DNA of 25,817 nucleotides from RYN-431 sp036388295 (GTDB taxonomy: Bacteria; Planctomycetota; Phycisphaerae; Tepidisphaerales; Tepidisphaeraceae): the NCBI GenBank assembly GCA_036388295.1, contig DASVSC010000213.1, positions 1-25,817 on the forward strand, in the 5' to 3' direction. Below, piece after piece: positions 1 to 9,118 of this stretch. The translations under genes and the position numbers were made by a program. The notes beneath the pieces are model-generated. The model did no database searches, had not been told where the DNA came from, and was given only the letters and a program-made list of their open reading frames with translations. Every line of letters begins with the position of its first letter. The first letter of the stretch is position 1.

Positions 1-1902
1 CCGGCCGCCATGGCGATCGGCGCGGTGCTGTCCTACGTCCAGGAAACGCAGAAGGCCCTTGTCCAACACCTGCGCCCGCCGCGAAAGCATATCGCCGACG
101 ACCACCTGGCGATCGACCCGGCCACGTACCGCGCGCTCGAAATCGACCGCACCGTCCGCAGCGGCGGCACCGACGGCTCGCTGCTCTCGGCCATCGACCG
201 CACCCGCACCGGCATGGGCGCGCGCCTGCTGCGGCAGTGGGTCCGCTTCCCGCTGTGCGACCTCGAACACATCAACGCCCGGCAAAGCGCGATCGCGGCG
301 CTGCTGGCCGCGCCAACAGATTTGAAGGCGATCGTCGCCGACCTCGAGGGCATCTGCGACATCGAGCGCATCGTCGCCCGCGTCAGCGTCGGCCGCGCCA
401 GCCCGCGCGACGTGTGCGGTCTCGGCCGGTGCCTGGAAAGTCTGCCGAGGCTCATCGACAAGCTCGAAAAATTGCCCGACCCGACGGCCGTCGCCCCGGA
501 ACTGTCGGCCGCCCGCGGCTTCGTGGCCGAGCAGTCGGCGTTCCTCAAAAGCGCGATCCTGCCCGAACCGGCCCCGCACTTGCGCGAAGGCGGCGCGATT
601 GCCCACGGCTTCGACGCCGAACTCGACCGTCTGCGCACCCTCGGCGAAGGCGGCCAGCAATGGCTGGCAGCGTTCCAAGCCCAACTCGCCGCCAGCAGCG
701 GCATCCCGAACGTCAAAGTCGGCTACAACCGCGTGTTCGGCTACTTCATCGAACTCACTGAATCGCAGCGCGACAAGGCCCCGGCGGAGTGGACGCGCAA
801 GCAGACGCTCAAGGGCTCGGAACGGTACATCACGCCGGAACTGAAATCGTTCGAGAACGAAGCCCTCGGCGCACGCGACCGCGCGATCGCGCTGGAGCAG
901 AAGCTGTTCGAGCAGATCCGTTTAACGCTGCTGCCGTGGACCGAGCAGTTTCAGGAGCTAGCGGCCTCGCTCGCGCGGCTCGACACGCTGTGCGCCCTCG
1001 CCACGCTCGCCATCGACCGAAAATACTGCCGCCCGATCGTCACTGAAGACCGCGTCCTGCAGATTATCGACGGCCGCCACCCGGTGCTGGAACAACAACT
1101 CGGCAGTCAGTTCGTCAGCAATGACCTGACGATCGACGCCAGCGACAGCCTGCTGCTGATCACCGGCCCGAACATGGCGGGCAAAAGCACGTACATCCGC
1201 CAGGCCGCACTGCTGACGCTGCTGGCGCAGATCGGCAGCTACGTCCCGGCGAAAAGCGCCACCATCGGCATCGCCGACCGTTTGTTCGCCCGCATCGGCG
1301 CCAGCGACGAACTGCATTCGGGCCAAAGCACGTTCATGGTGGAAATGACCGAGACGGCGAACCTGCTGAACAACGCCACCGACCGCAGCCTGGTCATCCT
1401 CGACGAGATCGGCCGCGGCACCAGCACGCTCGACGGGCTGAGCCTCGCCTGGGCGATCAGCGAACACATCGCCGCGAGCATCAAAAGCCGCACGCTGTTT
1501 GCCACCCACTATCACGAACTGACGGACCTGGCCGAGCGGTACGCCGGCGTGCGGAACCTGAACGTCAGCGTGCGTGAGTGGGACGACCAGGTCGTCTTCC
1601 TGCACCGCATCGTCGAAGGCGGCACCGACCGCAGCTACGGCATTCACGTCGCCCGCCTGGCCGGCGTGCCGCAGGCCGTGCTCGACCGGGCGAAAGAACT
1701 GCTCGGGCAACTCGCCGTGCATCACGTCGAGCAGACCAAAGCCGCTAAGGCCGTCAAAAGCCGCGACCCGTGGCAGATGTACCTGTTCGACGGCGGCAGC
1801 AGCGAGTTGCTGAACGCCCTCAAAGACCTGAACGTCGACGGCCTGACACCGATGGCGGCATTCGACCTGCTGCGGCAGTGGAAAGAAAAATTCGGCAAGT
1901 GA
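1..1902 (+). CDS. mutS: DNA mismatch repair protein MutS, 3' part (5' end outside window)
   Basis: MutS binds mismatched base pairs and, through its ABC-type ATPase, recruits MutL for post-replicative repair. The frame is open from base 1, so the start codon and the mismatch-binding N-terminal domain lie upstream; about 633 codons are present against roughly 850-900 for the family. What remains is the end of the connector, the lever/clamp core (including TLKGSERYITPELKSFE, about 805-855) and the full ATPase. The ATPase shows Walker A GPNMAGKST at 1165-1191, the STFMVEMTE signature near 1326, and Walker B DEIGRGTST at 1402-1428, followed by the FATHYHEL segment near 1498. The C-terminal helix-turn-helix dimerisation tail ends in RQWKEKFGK. 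The ATPase motifs are intact. The next gene starts 74 bases downstream on the same strand. Confidence 0.97.
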   Translation, partial: PAAMAIGAVLSYVQETQKALVQHLRPPRKHIADDHLAIDPATYRALEIDRTVRSGGTDGSLLSAIDRTRTGMGARLLRQWVRFPLCDLEHINARQSAIAALLAAPTDLKAIVADLEGICDIERIVARVSVGRASPRDVCGLGRCLESLPRLIDKLEKLPDPTAVAPELSAARGFVAEQSAFLKSAILPEPAPHLREGGAIAHGFDAELDRLRTLGEGGQQWLAAFQAQLAASSGIPNVKVGYNRVFGYFIELTESQRDKAPAEWTRKQTLKGSERYITPELKSFENEALGARDRAIALEQKLFEQIRLTLLPWTEQFQELAASLARLDTLCALATLAIDRKYCRPIVTEDRVLQIIDGRHPVLEQQLGSQFVSNDLTIDASDSLLLITGPNMAGKSTYIRQAALLTLLAQIGSYVPAKSATIGIADRLFARIGASDELHSGQSTFMVEMTETANLLNNATDRSLVILDEIGRGTSTLDGLSLAWAISEHIAASIKSRTLFATHYHELTDLAERYAGVRNLNVSVREWDDQVVFLHRIVEGGTDRSYGIHVARLAGVPQAVLDRAKELLGQLAVHHVEQTKAAKAVKSRDPWQMYLFDGGSSELLNALKDLNVDGLTPMAAFDLLRQWKEKFGK

Positions 1903-1976
1903 GTTAGAATCAGGCGGGCCGCGACGTCCTGTTGGCGGCACATGTCTGATCTTTCGGCCGGAATGAGTGAGGTCCT

Positions 1977-2915
1977 ATGATTTGCCTACCCCGCGGCGCG
2001 GCCGTGATCGCACTACTGACGGTGGCCGCCGCCGGCGCGGATACGTTGCCATCGGCCGCGGCGTTGCAGGCGATGGCCGACAGCAAAGACTGGCCGGGCC
2101 TGCTCGCCGGCACGTCACGCGCACTGGCCCTTCGCACACCGGCCGCCGCTTACGATCGCTACGACCTTTGGACGAAAAAGGCAGAAGCCCACCTGCAGCT
2201 CAGTCAGTTCGGTCCGGCGTCGCAGAGTCTGGCGAGTGCTGCGAAAGAGACAAAAATTACGGAAAAGCAGCGAGATACGGCGGTCGCTACAGCCCGGCTT
2301 CTCCGAAAAAGTACGCCCAAAGGTTACGAACCGCCGACCACTGACGGCCTCCCTCAGCGCTTCGATATTCTGGACACCGCCATCCGGCCGAAGGCCCTTA
2401 CGGCGATGTTGGACGGCGAGATCGGCGACCTCAAGCGGCGCATCGGGAAGTTCAATGTCATCACTGACGCCAAGGCCATGGCCGACGCGGCCAAACAGCT
2501 GATCGAACTGCGGCCGCTCGACCGTGTGATCCACGATTCGACGGAACAAACGGACGTCCTGGAGAAAACACTGGGCGAACGTTTTTCCGATGAAGTGGAT
2601 GAGTGGGCCCGCGCCGCGGACCAGCGGTTGGCCGCAATCGAAGCCGGCCAGCGGTTCGTTACCAAGGGTGGCTACGACGCCGACCGCGTCAAACACAAGG
2701 ACGGCGTTGGGATCAAAGGCCGTTCGCCGCAGGAGGACGACGAAATGCGACGTTACGTCAAAGAAGCCCAAGTCCTGGCCAAGTCGTATACGACACTGCA
2801 TTCCGGCCTATCTGAAGTGGGACAGGAAAAAGTGCGCGGATCGGAGAAGCGGATCGAGATGATCTATTACCGCGCTCAGGGTTACATCGGTGTTCCTGAG
2901 AACAAGCAGCGTTAA
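1977..2915 (+). CDS. secreted hypothetical protein, first of a tandem paralogous pair
   Basis: 312 residues with an N-terminal signal peptide (hydrophobic stretch at about residues 7-20, likely cleavage after AGA near residue 21). The ATG is preceded by GAGG about 6 bases upstream. I do not recognise a named family. The protein is clearly paralogous to the next gene: both have KDWP near residue 40, a segment of the form YDR-LW-K-EA-LQ-QF-PASQS near residues 53-80, and RPLDRV followed by a TD-LE-F-D-V-W-AAD-LA stretch near residues 175-220. It appears mostly helical, and charged pairs rather than cysteines dominate the mature part, so a periplasmic helical protein is likely. The function is unknown. 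A hairpin with terminator character separates it from its paralogue. Confidence 0.85.
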   Translation: MICLPRGAAVIALLTVAAAGADTLPSAAALQAMADSKDWPGLLAGTSRALALRTPAAAYDRYDLWTKKAEAHLQLSQFGPASQSLASAAKETKITEKQRDTAVATARLLRKSTPKGYEPPTTDGLPQRFDILDTAIRPKALTAMLDGEIGDLKRRIGKFNVITDAKAMADAAKQLIELRPLDRVIHDSTEQTDVLEKTLGERFSDEVDEWARAADQRLAAIEAGQRFVTKGGYDADRVKHKDGVGIKGRSPQEDDEMRRYVKEAQVLAKSYTTLHSGLSEVGQEKVRGSEKRIEMIYYRAQGYIGVPENKQR

Positions 2916-3001
2916 TCCAGATCAATAGTCCGACGCGGCGGCTACACCAAAAGCGTCCTGCTAACGAAACGATCGGGCCCGTGTCAGAACGAAAGGACGG
3001 A

Positions 3002-3038
3002 CCGCTGGCGTTACAATTGCCGGCCAGCGGAAAGTTTT
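3002..3038 (+). terminator. candidate intrinsic terminator between the secreted paralogues
   Basis: CCGCTGGC (3002-3009) pairs perfectly with GCCAGCGG (3023-3030) across a 13-nt loop, followed by AAAG and four T residues. The T run is short. It could end the upstream transcript before the second paralogue. Confidence 0.4.
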
Positions 3039-3060
3039 GGTAACACACAACGAGGGCCTT

Positions 3061-4068
3061 ATGCAGTTCCACCCGATTCGCACTGCCGTGGCGTTGACGC
3101 TCCTTTTGACGCTCCCGACGCACGCGGCCGACCCGTTGCCCACTATGGACGAGCTGCAATCGCTGCAGGCGAAAAAAGACTGGCCCGCCTTGCTCGGAGC
3201 CGTCAGCCGCGTGTTGCCGGTGAAGGGCCCGGCCACCGCGGCGTACGACCGGACGGAATTGTGGATGATGAAGGGCGAAGCCCAATTGCAGAGCAATCAG
3301 TTCGTCCCCGCGTCCCAGTCTTTCGCCAATGCGGCCGAGGAAAAAACGGCCCCGCCCGAAAAGGCCGATTATGCCCTCGCGATGGCGGAATTGGCCAAAA
3401 GGAGCGACGCCAAGGGGTACAAAACGCCCGCCCGCCAGGGGCCGCCGCAGGCGTTCGATATCCGCGACCCGGCCAAGCGCCCCGAAGCGTTGGCCGCGAT
3501 GCTCAACGCCAACCACGTCGATCTGACCCAGCGGGTGAAGCAAGTGAAGGTCGCGACCGAATCCAAGCCGCTGGTCGAATTAGCCAAGAACATCGCACAG
3601 TCGCGCCCGCTCGACCGTGTGGTGAACCAGTCGGTCGCTAAAACGGACGCGCTGGAAACGGAGTTGGCGCAGAACTTCATCGACAGTGTGACGAAATGGT
3701 CGACCGCCGCCGACGAGCAACTGGCGGAGATTCTGGCACGGGCGGACGAGATGGTCGAACTGCGGACTCAGGACGCCGCCACCGGGCGCGTCACCGTCAG
3801 CCAGCATCGCCGCGGCGTGCAGCAGGCCGACCAGGGCGCGATCAAAAAGGTGATGCAGCAGGCCGAACAGCTGGCGACGACGTACGGCGCGGTGCAGAAG
3901 GCCATGAGCCAAACCGGCCAGGCCGCCATTAAGCCCGGCGAGGCGCTCGTGCAGGGGACGTACAATCGGGCCAAGACGCTCGAGATCGACCGGTTGCGCG
4001 TGACCACCCCCGACATCAACGGCACCGGCACGACGGGCACGCCCGGCACGCGCCGCCCCCGACAATAA
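3061..4068 (+). CDS. secreted hypothetical protein, second of the tandem paralogous pair
   Basis: 335 residues from the ATG at 3061, chosen because GAGGG lies about 6 bases upstream and a signal peptide follows at once (hydrophobic residues 8-18, likely cleavage after THA near residue 22). A TTG 24 bases upstream is in frame but would place polar residues before the signal peptide. It aligns over most of its length with the preceding protein, sharing KDWP, YDRTELW, QFVPASQSF and RPLDRVV, so the pair arose by duplication and has diverged substantially. The extra C-terminal part is rich in Gln, Ala and Lys (about residues 240-300) and is probably helical; the final 20 residues are Gly/Thr/Pro/Arg-rich and likely disordered. 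No enzyme motif is visible and the function is unknown. Confidence 0.85.
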   Translation: MQFHPIRTAVALTLLLTLPTHAADPLPTMDELQSLQAKKDWPALLGAVSRVLPVKGPATAAYDRTELWMMKGEAQLQSNQFVPASQSFANAAEEKTAPPEKADYALAMAELAKRSDAKGYKTPARQGPPQAFDIRDPAKRPEALAAMLNANHVDLTQRVKQVKVATESKPLVELAKNIAQSRPLDRVVNQSVAKTDALETELAQNFIDSVTKWSTAADEQLAEILARADEMVELRTQDAATGRVTVSQHRRGVQQADQGAIKKVMQQAEQLATTYGAVQKAMSQTGQAAIKPGEALVQGTYNRAKTLEIDRLRVTTPDINGTGTTGTPGTRRPRQ

Positions 4069-4101
4069 GCGCATCCCGCGAACTGTTTCGCCAGTTTACG
4101 G

Positions 4102-4124
4102 CAGGCCCCGCTTCAGCGGGCCTG
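4102..4124 (+). terminator. hairpin terminator after the secreted pair
   Basis: CAGGCCCCGC and GCGGGCCTG form a GC-rich stem with one bulged C around a TTCA loop, 34 bases after the stop codon. The following bases (TCTGCTG) are not a proper T run. Its position and symmetry suggest a transcription end. Confidence 0.5.
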
Positions 4125-4228
4125 TCTGCTGCGCACACTCCCAATGTTCCCCTCCTCTCCTGATCCACCAAGTGCCAAGGTTGGCGTCAGAGCACCGTGG
4201 CAGGCTTCGCCTCGCTATCATCCACGGC

Positions 4229-4951
4229 ATGAAAGAGGACCCATGGCTCGCCCCGCGACGGCTCGCCGTTGCCGAGCAGATGGACGAGCCGGCCGTCGAT
4301 CCTGCGACACTCGGGCAGGCCTTGAGATTCATCCGGCGGATCAACCGTGCGCTCGGCTACACGCGCAATACGGTCCGACACCTCGACCGCCTGACCCGCG
4401 ACCTTCCCGAAGGCCGGCCGCTGCGCGTGCTGGACGTGGCGACCGGGTCGGCGGACGTGCCGGTGGCCGTGCGGCGGTGGGCGAAGCGGCGGGGCCGACG
4501 GGTCAGCGTTGTCGGTCTGGATCTGCACGCCGCCACGCTCGCGTATGCCGCCGATTACGCCGGGCCAGCGGTGCCCCTCGTACGCGGTGACGCGTTGGCG
4601 CTGCCATTCGCGGACGGGGCGTTCGACGTGGTGATGACGTCGATGTTCCTGCACCACCTGCCCGACGCGATGGCCGCGGGTGTGTTGCGCGAGATGAGCC
4701 GCGTCGCGTCCCACGGCCTGATCGCTGCGGACCTACTGCGCCACCGGCGGGCGTACCGGTGGATCTGGCTGATGACGCTGCTGTCCAAGCCGATGCTCCG
4801 TCACGACGCGCGCGTGAGCGTAAAGCAGGCGTTTACGATGAAAGAGGCCGACGCCCTGCGGCAGGCGGCGGGGCTGAGCGAAGCGCGGGTCTACCGGCAT
4901 TTCGCCCACCGGTTCGTCATCGCGGGGCCGACGGCCGACTCACTTCTGTGA
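4229..4951 (+). CDS. class I SAM-dependent methyltransferase (Methyltransf_11/25 type)
   Basis: 240 residues from ATG 4229; an in-frame GTG at 4172 would add 19 residues. I prefer 4229 because the residues after it (APRR..AEQMDEPAVDP) resemble the usual N-terminus of this methyltransferase group. Motif I is VLDVATGSADVP (about 4429-4464), the acidic residue ending strand 2 is in VVGLDLH, motif post-II is RGDALALPF, and motif IV is FDVVMTSMFLHHL. This is a complete Rossmann-type SAM-binding fold. The substrate cannot be read from the sequence. Members of this group often act on small lipophilic or polyketide-type molecules, but no partner enzyme sits beside it here. Its last 12 bases overlap the end of the convergent kinase gene. 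No clear Shine-Dalgarno precedes either start. Confidence 0.85.
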   Translation: MKEDPWLAPRRLAVAEQMDEPAVDPATLGQALRFIRRINRALGYTRNTVRHLDRLTRDLPEGRPLRVLDVATGSADVPVAVRRWAKRRGRRVSVVGLDLHAATLAYAADYAGPAVPLVRGDALALPFADGAFDVVMTSMFLHHLPDAMAAGVLREMSRVASHGLIAADLLRHRRAYRWIWLMTLLSKPMLRHDARVSVKQAFTMKEADALRQAAGLSEARVYRHFAHRFVIAGPTADSLL

Positions 4952-6226
4952 GGCGAGGAACAACGCGATCGCGACGACGTTGATGAAGACCGAAATGCCA
5001 GCCACGACGGCGATGGTGACGACCGTGGTGTTGTTCCAGATCGACAGCATGGGCGCGTCGAGGTCGAGCGTCTGGCCGTGTTCCTGCAGGGTGGCGACGG
5101 CGTCGAGGTCCACTTGCCGGCGGGCGTGCTTCGGGGCTTGGCCGCCTTTGACGAGCAGCAGATCTTCCAACAGGTCGGCCGTGTTCTGGTACCGCTCGTC
5201 GCGGTTTTTAGCCATGCAGACTTCGATGATTTCGCTGAAGCCGCCGCTGAGGTCGGTGTTGATGTGATCGGGCGGGACGAGCGGCTCGCGCAAATGCTTG
5301 TGCATCACGGCCGAGGGCGAGTCGCCGTCGAACGGGGCGCGGCCGACGACCATGTGATAGAGCGTGGCGCCGAGCGAATAAATGTCGGCACGGGCGTCGA
5401 TGTCGAGATCGCCGCGAATTTGCTCGGGGCTGATGTAGTAGGGCGTGCCGTAGGCCTTGCCGGCTTCGCTCTCGGCGGCCTGCTTGTCGTCGGCCTCGCG
5501 TGCCAAGCCGAGGTCGGTGAGCTTGGCGACGTTGTGGCTGGTCAGGATGATGTTCTTCGGCTTGACGTCGCGGTGGATCAGGCCCTTTTGATGGGCGTGG
5601 CCGAGCGCGTCGGCCATCTGGATTCCGATATCAAGGGCTTCGGCCTCCGTGAAATTGCGGCCTTCCCCGACGGGCGGCGGCTGCATGACGTCGTAGAGCG
5701 TGCGGCCTTCGATGTACTCCATCACGAAGTAATGGAAGTTGTCCGGCGTGCTGCCGACGTCGATGGCCTGGACGATGTTGTTATGGCTCAGCCGGGCGGC
5801 GGCGCGGCCTTCTTTGTAGAAGCGTTCGACGAACTCGGCCGATTCGCTGCTCTTTTTCGGCAGCACCTTGATGGCCACGTCGCGCTGCAGCGAAATCTGC
5901 CGGGCCTTGTATACGGTGGCCATCGCCCCTTTGCCGAGGCGGCCGAGCAGGGTATAGCCAGGAATCTGGCTGGTGCGCCGCTCTTCCATCTGCCGGCGGA
6001 CGCGTTTGACTTGGTTGGCGGTGACGAAGCCGTGATCGACGAGCAGGTCGGCGAGCGACCGCTGGTTGGGGTCGCTGGCCTGTTTTTGGTGTTCGCGACA
6101 GAACTCCAGTTCCGCCCGGGTCGCCAACCCGCTGTCGAGCACAAGGCGGCCGACTTCGGTGTCGATGTTCGCCGCGACCGCGGTGGCGGGCGTGTCGAAG
6201 TTGGAGGGCGTCGGTTGCTGCGTCAT
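4940..6226 (-). CDS. membrane-anchored Ser/Thr protein kinase with MshEN-like N-terminal domain
   Basis: 428 residues. Residues 22-82 contain two short similar units (LVLDSGLATRAEL and LLVDHGFVTANQV) of the kind found in type II secretion/MshE N-terminal domains; this is a pattern judgement. The kinase domain follows at about 90-360: glycine loop GRLGKGAMATVY (95-106), lysine in VAIK (K120), catalytic HRDVKPKN (218-225), DLG instead of DFG (238-240), SPEQ (266-269) and the DIYSLG helix (281-286). All catalytic residues are present, so it should be active on Ser/Thr. One transmembrane helix at about 401-424 with almost nothing after it makes it tail-anchored, kinase domain in the cytoplasm. 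It converges on the methyltransferase gene with a 12-base overlap. The 284-base gap upstream to the divergent response regulator should hold both promoters. The target is unknown. Confidence 0.95.
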   Translation of the reverse strand: MTQQPTPSNFDTPATAVAANIDTEVGRLVLDSGLATRAELEFCREHQKQASDPNQRSLADLLVDHGFVTANQVKRVRRQMEERRTSQIPGYTLLGRLGKGAMATVYKARQISLQRDVAIKVLPKKSSESAEFVERFYKEGRAAARLSHNNIVQAIDVGSTPDNFHYFVMEYIEGRTLYDVMQPPPVGEGRNFTEAEALDIGIQMADALGHAHQKGLIHRDVKPKNIILTSHNVAKLTDLGLAREADDKQAAESEAGKAYGTPYYISPEQIRGDLDIDARADIYSLGATLYHMVVGRAPFDGDSPSAVMHKHLREPLVPPDHINTDLSGGFSEIIEVCMAKNRDERYQNTADLLEDLLLVKGGQAPKHARRQVDLDAVATLQEHGQTLDLDAPMLSIWNNTTVVTIAVVAGISVFINVVAIALFLASQK

Positions 6227-6510
6227 ACTCGGGCGGTTCTTGAACCGTAAAAATCTCGCCGGCCCCTGTCAACAGATTTCAACGGGGACAACACCTATTC
6301 TACGCTACAAACCCGCTAAGGGTTGTGACAACGGGCGGATAAGCCATCAGATCGCTCCGGTCCGGTAATACACGGGCGAAAGAGGCCGACGCCTGTCGCG
6401 CGTCGGCGGTGTAAAGAAGATTTCATGTCACGCGCCGTAGCATCAGGCGGGGAAATGACGACATTCCGTGATGGCGGCATTCGCCCACCGACGAAGGAAC
6501 AGGAGAAGGT

Positions 6511-7227
6511 ATGAAGATTCTCGTCATCGAAGACAATCCCCGCATGGCCAGCGCCATCCAGAAGGGTCTGAGCGCTGCCGGGCACGTCTGTGACATGTGT
6601 ATCAGCGGTCGAGAGGGCGAAGAGCAGGCCGCCACCGGGGAATACGACGCGCTGGTGCTGGACGTGATGCTGCAGGACCACGACGGGATCGACCTGTGCC
6701 GCAACCTGCGCCGCCGCGAGGTGCGCACGCCGATCCTGATGCTCACCGCGCTGTCGGGCACGAAGGACAAAATCGCCGGCCTGGACGCCGGCGCGGACGA
6801 CTACCTCGGCAAGCCGTTCGATTTCGAAGAACTCGTCGCCCGCCTGCGGGCCCTGACGCGCCGCGTGACCGATTTGGATTCGGCCCTGCTGCGTTATGCG
6901 GACATCGAAATTGACATGCCGCGTCGCCGCGTGACGCGGGCGACGAAGTTCATTGAGATGACGAACAAGCAGTTCGTGCTGCTGGAATACCTGATGCGTA
7001 ACCCCGACCGCGTGCTGAGCCGTGCGGTGCTGGGGCAGAACGTGTGGGACATGAACTTCGACCCGTTCAGCAACGTCATCGATGTTCACATTGCGGCGTT
7101 GCGTAAGAAGATCGACCGGCCGTTCGACAAGGCGCTGATCCACACGATCACCGGCGTGGGCTACATGTTCAGCAGCACGCCGCCGCAGGGTTCGAACAAT
7201 GACGACGAAGGCCTAGAGGACGACTAA
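6511..7227 (+). CDS. OmpR/PhoB-family response regulator
   Basis: 238 residues. The receiver domain (1-118) has the acidic pair E7-D8, phospho-acceptor D51 in LVLDVML, T79 in MLTA and K101 in GKPF. The winged-helix DNA-binding domain (about 130-232) shows LRYADIEID at its start, the recognition region DPFSNVIDVHIAALRKKID and the TITGVGYMF wing. The start is fixed by AGGAG about 8 bases before the ATG. It is followed after 39 bases by its histidine kinase, so the two form a classical two-component operon. When phosphorylated it should bind DNA and regulate transcription, probably including its own promoter in the gap before it; the stimulus is not evident. Confidence 0.97.
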   Translation: MKILVIEDNPRMASAIQKGLSAAGHVCDMCISGREGEEQAATGEYDALVLDVMLQDHDGIDLCRNLRRREVRTPILMLTALSGTKDKIAGLDAGADDYLGKPFDFEELVARLRALTRRVTDLDSALLRYADIEIDMPRRRVTRATKFIEMTNKQFVLLEYLMRNPDRVLSRAVLGQNVWDMNFDPFSNVIDVHIAALRKKIDRPFDKALIHTITGVGYMFSSTPPQGSNNDDEGLEDD

Positions 7228-7266
7228 AGATGCAGGCCCGGCTTGGCCCGGGTCCAGAGGTCGGGA

Positions 7267-8715
7267 ATGCTTCGATCCTTTCGGTTTCGCCTCATCATCG
7301 CCTTCGTGGCCCTGTTCGCGGCCATCAGCGTGGCCGTGAGCTTCGTCGGTCTGATGCTGCGCGAGCAACAGATCCGCAATGTTTTCGACCGTGAATTGCG
7401 GCTACGGGCCGACATCCTGACCGATTCGCTCGCGAAGCTGCCGGAACTGAATGACTCCAACCTGCGCAAGGCCGTCGACGACCTGTCGCACCAGATCTAC
7501 TTCCGCGACTTTTACGTCCAGGTTTACAACGCCCAAAGCGAGCCGGTCGCCGCGTCGGAGAACCTGGGCACCGGGCGCATCAAGCTGGCCAAGCCGTTCT
7601 CGGACGTGTCGGCCGACGGCGTGATCCGCGAACGGGAAGTCACCCCAGGCACATTTCTCAAAAACGGCCCGGCCGAACTGCGCGGGCTGCGGCTGCGGCT
7701 GACGAACGCGCAGAAGCAGGAATACCTCGCGGTTATTGCCACCGACCCGCGGCTGATCAATGACTCGGTCAACGCCCTGCGCTGGCTGTTCCTCGGCGGG
7801 AACTTCGGCGGCGTGATTGCGGCGGCGGGGGCCGCTTGGCTTGTCACGGGCGCGATGGCCCGACGCATTGACGCGATCAAGGCGCAGGTGCAGACCCTCG
7901 GGCCCGACGAACTGTCCCGGCGGATCGAAACGCGCGACACCGACGAGATCAGCGAACTGGCCGTCCACCTGAACGCGATGCTGGACCGCCTGAAGGCCGG
8001 TTTCGAGACGCAGGAACGGTTCATCCACGACGCGTCGCACGAACTCAAGACGCCCGTCGCCACCGTGCAGGCCGAGGCGCAGGCGCTGATGCTCGGCGAT
8101 CCCGAGCGCGAAGAGTTGATGGACTTCGTGCGCAGCACCAACGACGAAATGCGTCGCCTCGGCCGACTGACCGAAGCGTTGCTGCTGCTAACGCGTAATA
8201 GCGAGGCCCGTGTCGCCCATCGGTTCCGCACGATGGACATGACCGAAATCACCATCGCCGCCATCCGCCACCTGTCTACGCTGGCCACCGACCACAAGGT
8301 ACGCCTGAATCTGGTGCAGCCGGAAGGGGCGGGTGAGTCGCTGCTGATCCGTTGCGACCCGGACCTGCTGGAGGCGATGATCAGCAACCTGATCCGCAAT
8401 GCCATCCGCTTTTCGCCGCAGAAAAGTGAGATCCGCATCACCCTGCAGACGCACGACGGCTTGGCGGAATTGAACGTCGAAGACGCCGGCCCCGGCATCC
8501 CCGCTGACATTTTGCCGCAAATCTTTGACCGCTACTTCCAGACCAGCCAGACCCGCGTCCGCCGCGGTGCCGGGCTGGGTCTGGCGATCGCCCTGACCGT
8601 CGTAAACCTGCACGGCGGCTCGATTTCCGCTTCCAACCGTCCCGGCCACGGCGCCTGCTTTACAGTCCGCCTGCCGCTGCTGAGTGCGACGCCCGCCAAG
8701 GTCGCGACGGCTTAG
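7267..8715 (+). CDS. membrane sensor histidine kinase, partner of the preceding regulator
   Basis: 482 residues from ATG 7267 (AGAGG about 8 bases upstream; an in-frame TTG at 7243 is less likely). Topology: first helix at about 9-30, a periplasmic sensor region of about 140 residues, second helix about 174-196, then HAMP (about 196-245). The phospho-acceptor is H258 in SHELKTP. The ATPase shows the N box NLIRNAIRFSP (374-384), G1 DAGPGIP (406-412), F box IFDRYFQ and G2 GAGLGLA (434-440). All catalytic boxes are intact. It should autophosphorylate in response to an envelope signal and pass phosphate to D51 of the regulator. The short sensor region carries no named domain that I recognise. Confidence 0.96.
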   Translation: MLRSFRFRLIIAFVALFAAISVAVSFVGLMLREQQIRNVFDRELRLRADILTDSLAKLPELNDSNLRKAVDDLSHQIYFRDFYVQVYNAQSEPVAASENLGTGRIKLAKPFSDVSADGVIREREVTPGTFLKNGPAELRGLRLRLTNAQKQEYLAVIATDPRLINDSVNALRWLFLGGNFGGVIAAAGAAWLVTGAMARRIDAIKAQVQTLGPDELSRRIETRDTDEISELAVHLNAMLDRLKAGFETQERFIHDASHELKTPVATVQAEAQALMLGDPEREELMDFVRSTNDEMRRLGRLTEALLLLTRNSEARVAHRFRTMDMTEITIAAIRHLSTLATDHKVRLNLVQPEGAGESLLIRCDPDLLEAMISNLIRNAIRFSPQKSEIRITLQTHDGLAELNVEDAGPGIPADILPQIFDRYFQTSQTRVRRGAGLGLAIALTVVNLHGGSISASNRPGHGACFTVRLPLLSATPAKVATA

Positions 8716-8866
8716 CGACGTCAGATAAAGTTTCTTTCATACCCGTTTAGCTATTCATTCAGCGGACTCGGCCGATGATAATCACATCGACATGGCCGCG
8801 ACCGCGGAGCGGGCCGGTGTAACTAAGGCATGAGGTCGCCACTGGCCCTTTTGGTCCAACCTTTCC

Positions 8867-9118
8867 ATGAATACGCACTCCGTGGACACGAAGCCTGACG
8901 CCTCACCGCGACCCCGCACGACCTCATCAGTCCGGCTGAACCGCCTGAGCGTTTTGTGCGTGGTCTTGCTGCTGATGTCATTCCTGACCGGGGCCAACGC
9001 GCTGACAGACGTGTCGACGAACTACGTCGATTTGGCCACCATTCTGTCGGTGCTGGCGTTCATCGGGTCGATGGTCGTGCTGGCCATCAGCATGATCGGC
9101 AACACGTTCCGAAGCTAA
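8867..9118 (+). CDS. small two-helix membrane protein, unknown function
   Basis: 83 residues: a hydrophilic Pro/Thr/Arg-rich N-terminus (1-25), then two hydrophobic segments at about 28-47 and 58-78 separated by a short polar loop (TDVSTNYVD). The TAA stop is followed by about 275 bases without a gene. There is no obvious Shine-Dalgarno before the ATG. It lies 151 bases after the histidine kinase on the same strand, and whether it is co-transcribed is unclear. I do not recognise a family. Composition and codon use match the neighbouring chromosomal genes, which supports a real gene. Confidence 0.6.
   Translation: MNTHSVDTKPDASPRPRTTSSVRLNRLSVLCVVLLLMSFLTGANALTDVSTNYVDLATILSVLAFIGSMVVLAISMIGNTFRS

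Noticed and set aside
958..1941. 327-codon minus-strand frame opposite mutS
   Set aside because: Antisense to the conserved MutS ATPase; composition typical of a shadow frame.
5078..6250. 390-codon plus-strand frame opposite the Ser/Thr kinase
   Set aside because: Shadow of the kinase frame in GC-rich sequence; no recognisable domain.
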